This document shows, piece after piece, positions 59,133 through 64,000 of a stretch of DNA of 64,000 nt. The notes under the pieces are model-generated. The model was given only the letters and a program-made list of their open reading frames with translations. It was not told the DNA's origin and searched no databases. Position 1 is the first letter of the stretch, and every line of letters starts with the position of its first letter. The translations under genes and the position numbers were made by a program. The stretch comes from Chryseosolibacter sp964532595 (GTDB lineage: Bacteria; Bacteroidota; Bacteroidia; Cytophagales; Cyclobacteriaceae). Location: assembly GCA_964532595.1 (NCBI GenBank), contig CAZHIQ010000019.1:1-64000 (forward strand). Reading direction: 5' to 3'.

Positions 59133-60278
59133 ATGAAACAACACACGATAGGCGTCATCATGAACGGCGTCACCGGACGTATGGGTACCAATCAACATCT
59201 CATGCGATCGATGGTCGAAATCATCAAGCAGGGAGGTGTGCGCATAGGTCCGGGTGAAACGATAACGCCCGACCCCGTTTTGGTAGGCCGTGACATGAAC
59301 AAGCTGCAGAAACTCGCAGCGATGTCCGGCATCTCCAAGGTGACAACGAACCTCGATGAGGTACTCGCAGATCCGCATTATCAGATCTACTTCGATGCGC
59401 AGACCACGGGCCGTCGTGCAGACGCCGTGCGCAAGGCTGTGGCCGCAAAGAAACATGTGTATTGCGAGAAGCCGACAGCGGTTGATACCGCAACGGCACT
59501 GGCACTGGCCGAACTCTGCGAAAAGGCCGGAGTAAAAAATGGTGTTGTCCAGGACAAGTTGTGGCTTCCGGGAATCATGAAACTCAAACGACTGATACAA
59601 CAGGGATTCTTTGGACGCATCCTTTCTGTACGCGGCGAATTTGGATATTGGGTTTTCGAAGGAGACAACATCCCCGCGCAACGTCCTTCATGGAACTATC
59701 GCAAAGAAGATGACGGGGGTATCATCGTCGACATGCTTTGCCACTGGCGGTATGTTCTCGACAACGTCTTCGGCGCAGTAAAGTCGGTGTCCTGTCTCGG
59801 CGCCACCCACATCCCCGAGCGCGTAGATGAAAATGGTAAGAAGTACAAGTGTACCGCCGATGATGCCGCCTATGCTACGTTTGAACTGGAAGGCGGAGTC
59901 GTTGCTCATTTCAACTCGTCGTGGACCGTACGTGTAAGGCGTGACGATCTGCTCACCCTTCAGGTTGACGGAACGCATGGCTCGGCGGTAGCTGGTCTGC
60001 GCGATTGTTTTATTCAACATTATGGAAATACACCTAAACCGGTGTGGAACCCTGATATCCCGCAGCCGATCAACTTCTTCGAGGGATGGTCGAAAGTGCC
60101 CGACCAGGAAACGTACGACAACGCCTTCAAGGTACAGTGGGAGCTGTTCCTCAAGCACGTGGTGAAGGATGAGCCCTTCCCCTGGGATCTCCGCGAGGGA
60201 GCCAAAGGAGTACAACTCGCCGAGAAGGGACTCGAAAGCTGGAGTAAACGTTGTTGGGTTGATATTCCGTCGTTATGA
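59133..60278 (+). CDS. Gfo/Idh/MocA family oxidoreductase
   Basis: An NAD(P)-dependent sugar or inositol dehydrogenase-type protein. The N-terminal Rossmann fold starts TIGVIMNGVTGRMGTNQHL, a variant of the usual glycine loop. The signature Glu-Lys-Pro is in HVYCEKPTAVDT and a conserved block is GVVQDKLWLPGIMKLKRL. The C-terminal domain binds substrate; DMLCHWRYVLDNVFG holds the catalytic His region. It follows the isomerase gene by 39 bp and overlaps the SDR gene by 4 bp. Confidence 0.92.
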   Translation: MKQHTIGVIMNGVTGRMGTNQHLMRSMVEIIKQGGVRIGPGETITPDPVLVGRDMNKLQKLAAMSGISKVTTNLDEVLADPHYQIYFDAQTTGRRADAVRKAVAAKKHVYCEKPTAVDTATALALAELCEKAGVKNGVVQDKLWLPGIMKLKRLIQQGFFGRILSVRGEFGYWVFEGDNIPAQRPSWNYRKEDDGGIIVDMLCHWRYVLDNVFGAVKSVSCLGATHIPERVDENGKKYKCTADDAAYATFELEGGVVAHFNSSWTVRVRRDDLLTLQVDGTHGSAVAGLRDCFIQHYGNTPKPVWNPDIPQPINFFEGWSKVPDQETYDNAFKVQWELFLKHVVKDEPFPWDLREGAKGVQLAEKGLESWSKRCWVDIPSL

Positions 60279-61045
60279 AGAAAGTCGCCCTCGTCACTGG
60301 TGGAAGCCGCGGCATTGGATTAGGCATTGCACAATGCCTGGCGGCTGAAGGTTTTGATCTTGCCATTAATGGCATGAGACCCGCCGCCGATGTAGAAGAA
60401 ACATTGCAGATGCTTCGGCAAACTGGAGGGGAAGTGATCTACTGCAGGGGCAACCTCGCCTCTAAGGAAGATCGCTCCGCCATGATAGAAGCTGTGCGCA
60501 GTCACTTCGGCCAACTAAATGTCCTGGTCAATAACGCGGGGATGGCCCCACGTGAAAGACGCGACATCCTCGAAGCTACCGAGGAAAGTTTTGACGAAGT
60601 CATCCAAACGAATCTGAAAGGCAGTTACTTCCTGACGCAGCAGGCAGCGAACTGGATGATCGATCAAAGGCGTGCGAACCCTTCGTTCGCCGGATGTATC
60701 ATCAATATCTCTTCCATATCTGCCACGGTAGCTTCCGTCAACCGCGGGGAGTATTGTATCTCAAAAGCAGGTATCAGCATGGCGACTCAATTGTTCGCGG
60801 CACGGCTCGGAGAATTCAACATCCCGGTGTATGAGATACGACCCGGTGTTATCGCGACCGATATGACCAGCGGGGTAAAGGAGAAGTACGATAAACTTAT
60901 TGCCGAAGGATTATGTGCCACGCCTCGATGGGGTGTTCCTGACGATGTAGGAAAGGCTGTTGCTGCGCTTGCCAACGGAAGCTTCCCCTACTCCACGGGA
61001 CAAGTGATCATGGTCGACGGCGGTTTGACCATTCCGCGATTGTAA
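60275..61045 (+). CDS. Short-chain dehydrogenase/reductase (FabG-like)
   Basis: A classical SDR: TGGSRGIGLGIAQ nucleotide motif, NNAGMA, catalytic Ser in NISSISATVASVNRGEY, and Tyr-x3-Lys in YCISKAGISMATQ. RPGVIATDMTSGV and the C-terminal GQVIMVDGGLTIPRL also fit. The length of 256 aa is normal. It is usually annotated as 3-ketoacyl-ACP reductase, but its position at the end of the GH88-isomerase-Gfo/Idh operon points to a sugar or keto-acid reductase. Confidence 0.92.
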   Translation: MKKVALVTGGSRGIGLGIAQCLAAEGFDLAINGMRPAADVEETLQMLRQTGGEVIYCRGNLASKEDRSAMIEAVRSHFGQLNVLVNNAGMAPRERRDILEATEESFDEVIQTNLKGSYFLTQQAANWMIDQRRANPSFAGCIINISSISATVASVNRGEYCISKAGISMATQLFAARLGEFNIPVYEIRPGVIATDMTSGVKEKYDKLIAEGLCATPRWGVPDDVGKAVAALANGSFPYSTGQVIMVDGGLTIPRL

Positions 61046-61162
61046 ATATCGGAGAAAAAGGGCGTTAGCAGGTTTGTGTGCGGCTAATTTTGCCGGAAAG
61101 GAAACCTTTTTGGCGGAAACAAGTTTCTTGTATCAGCGAGATTTTTGTATTTGCCGTTACAC

Positions 61163-62374
61163 ATGACCCGAAAACAATCCCTTACACTGATACTAATATT
61201 GGGGGCCCTTTCAACCATAGGGCCCTTTTCAATTGATATGTACCTGCCTGGCTTTCCGGCCATCGCGCGCGACCTGAACACGTCGATTTCGGTTGTCCAG
61301 CTGTCGCTGACGAGTTATTTCATTGGCGTAGCGGTGGGTCAGCTCCTCTATGGCCCTTTACTCGACCGCTTTGGCCGTCGTATACCCCTTTATGTCGGAT
61401 TGATTCTGTATGTACTTGCTTCCATCGGATGTGCCTTGGTCAATACAGCGGATGGTCTCATCGTCATGCGTTTCCTGCAGGCGATCGGTGGCTGCTCGGG
61501 TATGGTAGCGGCTAGCGCCCTGGTACGCGACCTGTTCCCCGTTGAGAAGACGGCACAGGCATTCTCCTGGATAATGTTGGTGATCGCCGTCTCGCCGATG
61601 GTGGCTCCGGCGTTAGGGGGTTATGTAACCGCTGCGTTCGGATGGCACTCCATCTTCCTGATCCTCGCGGCGATGGTCGTGCTTATCCTTATCGCGTGTC
61701 ACTTCTATCTGCCTGCAGGCCAGGGACCCGACACCTCTCTATCGCTCAGACCGCGTCCCGTGGTGGCCAATTTCGTGAGCGTCATGCGCCAGCCTCAATT
61801 CCTGTTGTATACCCTGGCGGGAGGAATTACTGCAGCTGCCTTGTTTGCCTACATCGCCGGCTCGGCCGATGTATTCATGAACCAATTCGGCGCCAGTGAG
61901 GAAGAATACGGATGGATTTTCGCGATCATCGCGTGCTTCATGATCGGATCAACACAACTCAACCATTTATTGTTAAGGCATTTTACCAGTGCGCAAATCA
62001 TCCGGACCGTTCTGATCGGACAGGCTGTCGTTGGTCTTGCGCTGGTAGGTGGGACCGCCTTCGAAATGCTCGGCAAATATGAGATGGCTGCCCTGATCGC
62101 ACTGTTCTTTACAGGGCAGGGACTGACAAATCCCAACTTCAACGCCCTCTCACTAGCTCCGTTTACCCGGAATACCGGAAGCGCCGCCTCGTTGGCAGGA
62201 AGCTTCCGAATGGCTGCTGGAGGGGTGATAACCGGTCTCGTCAGTCTTCTTTACAACAGGACCCCGATGCCTATGATCGGCGTCATGGTTGGATGTGTCG
62301 GTGTGGGACTGGTTGTCCTGCTGGTGGGTACTTCTATGCGCTCCTTTAAGGAGCAGGCATTGGGTACGATCTAA
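61163..62374 (+). CDS. Bcr/CflA-type MFS multidrug exporter
   Basis: Twelve membrane helices. It begins MTRKQSLTLILILGALSTIGPFSIDMYLPGFPAIARDL, the Bcr/CflA hallmark, with MFS motif A as LLYGPLLDRFGRRIPLYVG and the antiporter motif-C-like VSPMVAPALGGYV. It exports drugs or metabolites by proton antiport in characterised relatives. The start is ATG 61163; the frame extends to a TTG at 61145. A TAATTTTG -7 candidate lies at 61085-61092. Confidence 0.93.
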   Translation: MTRKQSLTLILILGALSTIGPFSIDMYLPGFPAIARDLNTSISVVQLSLTSYFIGVAVGQLLYGPLLDRFGRRIPLYVGLILYVLASIGCALVNTADGLIVMRFLQAIGGCSGMVAASALVRDLFPVEKTAQAFSWIMLVIAVSPMVAPALGGYVTAAFGWHSIFLILAAMVVLILIACHFYLPAGQGPDTSLSLRPRPVVANFVSVMRQPQFLLYTLAGGITAAALFAYIAGSADVFMNQFGASEEEYGWIFAIIACFMIGSTQLNHLLLRHFTSAQIIRTVLIGQAVVGLALVGGTAFEMLGKYEMAALIALFFTGQGLTNPNFNALSLAPFTRNTGSAASLAGSFRMAAGGVITGLVSLLYNRTPMPMIGVMVGCVGVGLVVLLVGTSMRSFKEQALGTI

Positions 62375-62381
62375 GGGATTT

Positions 62382-62639
62382 TTATCTCCGCCATTTGTCT
62401 TCCCAGCGATTGATTTCGGACTGCCGACGAATGGAGCCATCTTTCAACGCCGCAGCGAGTTTCGCGTTCATAGGCGGACGCGAGGTAAAGTGATAAGCTC
62501 CGCAATCGTCGCACCTGTAAACGGCTACCGGACCGTGATTTTCGCGGAAGGAATAGCGTACCCACGCTTCGATGAGAGCTTGCTCGGCCATCTCTTCCGT
62601 ATCGTACATTCGCTTTCCACTTACGCAACGGCTCATCAT
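62382..62639 (-). CDS. Small hypothetical protein with Cys-x2-Cys motif
   Basis: About 86 aa, beginning MMSRCVSGKRMYDTEEMAEQ, with VYRCDDCGAYHFTSRP giving a CxxC...H arrangement, and ending INRWEDKWRR. The pattern, basic charge and lack of membrane segments suggest a small zinc-ribbon-like cytoplasmic protein. I recall similar unannotated proteins in Bacteroidota but no function. The frame is open to 62702 (MARLPGFRSQ) but 62639/62636 gives a better start. It is convergent with the MFS gene, 7 bp away. Confidence 0.7.
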   Translation of the reverse strand: MMSRCVSGKRMYDTEEMAEQALIEAWVRYSFRENHGPVAVYRCDDCGAYHFTSRPPMNAKLAAALKDGSIRRQSEINRWEDKWRR

Positions 62640-62730
62640 CGCTCGCTTAAGGTTGTGACAGCAACTTACCAACTGAGACCGGAACCCTGGCAATCTGGCC
62701 AAAAAATTGTGGCAAGCCCACCTTTTAATT

Positions 62731-62738
62731 TAACTTTG
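62731..62738 (+). promoter_or_regulatory. -7 element of the cyclophilin gene
   Basis: TAACTTTG matches TAnnTTTG, with a TTG about 21 bp upstream as a -33 candidate, 13 bp before the ATG. Confidence 0.5.
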
Positions 62739-62751
62739 CCCAAATTCTAAA

Positions 62752-63198
62752 ATGAAAACAGCAGAAATCCATACCCGGAAGGGCGTCATGAAGATAAAAT
62801 TCTTTGAGAAGGACGCTCCCAAAACCGTTGACAACTTCATTACCCTGGCCGAACAAGGCTTTTACGATGGACTCACGTTCCATCGTGTCATCCCGAACTT
62901 TGTCATTCAGGGCGGGTGCCCGAACGGCATCGGCAACGGGGGCCCTGGCTATACCATTGATTGCGAACTCGATGGTGAGAATCAATACCACGACCGTGGA
63001 GTATTGTCGATGGCCCACGCGGGTCGCAATACCGGCGGGTCCCAATTCTTCATCTGCCATACCCGCGCAACCACGAGTCACCTGGACCGAAACCATACCG
63101 TTTTCGGAAAGGTATATGACGGCCTCGATGTGATCGACCTGATTAGTCAGGGAGATGTTATGGAGAAAGTCGTCATCATCGACGAGACGCAAGCGTAG
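62752..63198 (+). CDS. Cyclophilin-type peptidyl-prolyl cis-trans isomerase
   Basis: Catalyses proline isomerisation during protein folding. It is a small bacterial cyclophilin (148 aa) without a signal peptide, so cytoplasmic. Core motifs are APKTVDNFITLAEQGFYDGLTFHRVIPNFVIQGG (catalytic Arg in FHRV), GVLSMAHAGRNTGGSQFFI and HTVFGKVYDGLDVID. The last 23 bp overlap the 3' end of the convergent M48 peptidase gene. Confidence 0.95.
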   Translation: MKTAEIHTRKGVMKIKFFEKDAPKTVDNFITLAEQGFYDGLTFHRVIPNFVIQGGCPNGIGNGGPGYTIDCELDGENQYHDRGVLSMAHAGRNTGGSQFFICHTRATTSHLDRNHTVFGKVYDGLDVIDLISQGDVMEKVVIIDETQA

Positions 63199-64000
63199 TT
63201 CCGCCCTCGATTACTTTGATTAAGCTTCCCTGTGCGACCGGCTCGCTCAGTTCCATGCCGTTGAGAATGGCGTGTTCCTGATGACGACTCTGGTCCACCT
63301 GGAGACGATTTAACGCCTGCGCGAGTGTACCGGCAGTTGGGACGGACTTGATTCGCAGCCGTTCCGGCTGCCGGTTCAGCTTGTCCTCATCGTCCAGCGT
63401 TCGAAATGATCTCATCGACGAGTGAAGCAACTGCGCGTACGCATTAAAATCGTTCGGTCTTGAAGCGCCAATCATGCTGTAAATGTGATCGCCGTATTGA
63501 ATGAAATAAAACAATGCGCGAACCATATGCTCACCCGATTGCTGGTCAACCTGATCAGCAACGACCGCAATGGCCTGCAATCCGTTCACTTCTTCCCGCG
63601 CCGACTCGGCTACCTGCATGCCGTAATTTTGCAGGGTAGTCTCCGCAGCCTGCTGCAGCGAGTTCCCCTGAGCGAGCGTCAGGATCATGACTGCTTTTCC
63701 ATCGGCAGGAGCCATCTGCACAGCCTCAGGTGTGTTCTGCACAGCCCAGGCAGACGGAATGCTGAACTGGAAGCGCAGCTCCGGATGGTAGAATACACTG
63801 TTCTCCACAAAACCCTGCTTAGGATCTTCCCCATAGATGAGTCCGTCGATCATCTGCAGATAACTTTCGCGTCCCACGTTCAGTCCCGACGCTGAGACCT
63901 TCTTACTCCATTGCTCGGCCAGCTTTGCTACGCGCTGTTCGCGGTCAGCGGGATCGGGATGTGTCGAAAGGAAAGTAGGAACCTCCCCTGCCCCTGACTG
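63176..64000 (-). CDS. M48 family metallopeptidase, 3' part only
   Basis: The frame is open to the right edge of the window, so the N-terminus and the expected HExxH zinc site lie outside. At the edge, PTFLSTHPDPADREQRVAKL is the signature that follows the catalytic core of BepA/YfgC-like M48 peptidases. The remaining 230 residues form a C-terminal extension with a beta-rich domain (YHPELRFQFSIPSAWAVQNTPEAV) and a LysM-like or TPR-free tail ending IKVIEGGTTLASRR. Such proteins act in envelope quality control. It overlaps the convergent cyclophilin gene by 23 bp. Confidence 0.88.
   Translation of the reverse strand, partial: QSGAGEVPTFLSTHPDPADREQRVAKLAEQWSKKVSASGLNVGRESYLQMIDGLIYGEDPKQGFVENSVFYHPELRFQFSIPSAWAVQNTPEAVQMAPADGKAVMILTLAQGNSLQQAAETTLQNYGMQVAESAREEVNGLQAIAVVADQVDQQSGEHMVRALFYFIQYGDHIYSMIGASRPNDFNAYAQLLHSSMRSFRTLDDEDKLNRQPERLRIKSVPTAGTLAQALNRLQVDQSRHQEHAILNGMELSEPVAQGSLIKVIEGGTTLASRR

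Overview
The window looks like part of a Cytophagales-type Bacteroidota chromosome. Supporting signs are a SusC/SusD pair, a type IX secretion sorting domain on a SprB-repeat protein, many TAnnTTTG -7 elements, Bacteroidota-style lipoprotein signals, a fused CcoNO cbb3 oxidase, and SatD and DUF3307 genes. Coding density is high. One run of 100 Ns (16607-16706) marks a scaffold join, so this is a draft or metagenome assembly. No tRNA, rRNA, CRISPR array, prophage or intact insertion sequence was seen.

Region 1 (1-11.84 kb, all minus strand) is best read as a peptidoglycan or amino-sugar scavenging locus. It holds an orphan NarL-type response regulator, a BadF-type GlcNAc/MurNAc kinase, a GHL10 (DigH-like) glycosidase, SusC, SusD, and a secreted NagZ-like GH3 fused to a beta-lactamase-fold hydrolase. 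Near-identical 18-bp palindromes sit upstream of the kinase and of susC. Region 2 (11.96-22.3 kb) has NAD salvage (pncB-pncA), KtrB/KtrA potassium uptake, the assembly gap at a REP-like repeat, a SNF2 ATPase, and de novo NAD synthesis (nadB-nadA). Next comes a B12-dependent ribonucleotide reductase.

Region 3 (24.4-34.2 kb) is a low-oxygen/NO respiratory island. It has the Fe-S repair protein Ric, the cbb3 oxidase operon (CcoNO, CcoQ-like, CcoP, CcoG, CcoH, TauE/SafE-like), a PAS histidine kinase with FixL-like residues, a receiver-Crp/Fnr fusion regulator, and a universal stress protein. TGAC-N4-RTCA boxes lie in front of ric, ccoNO and the kinase/stress-protein pair, which suggests one regulon.

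Region 4 (34.2-39.1 kb) has an L,D-transpeptidase, a small unknown gene, and a translationally coupled SatD-DUF3307-tandem ABC operon. That operon starts at two TATAGG-N8-CCTATA operators and ends at a strong terminator. Region 5 (39.2-52.6 kb) has a lipoprotein sialidase-like enzyme and a four-gene secreted operon: a helical protein, a 1501-aa beta-rich protein, a Fn3 protein and a 1533-aa SprB-repeat T9SS protein. This operon has no function I can assign and is the strongest candidate for an undescribed surface system.

Region 6 (52.6-64 kb) has a VOC protein and an amidohydrolase lipoprotein, then a uronate-linked set (CE15-like esterase, acyltransferase, GH88, sugar isomerase, Gfo/Idh/MocA oxidoreductase, SDR). 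It ends with an MFS exporter, a small Cys-rich protein, a cyclophilin, and the 3' part of an M48 peptidase cut by the window edge.
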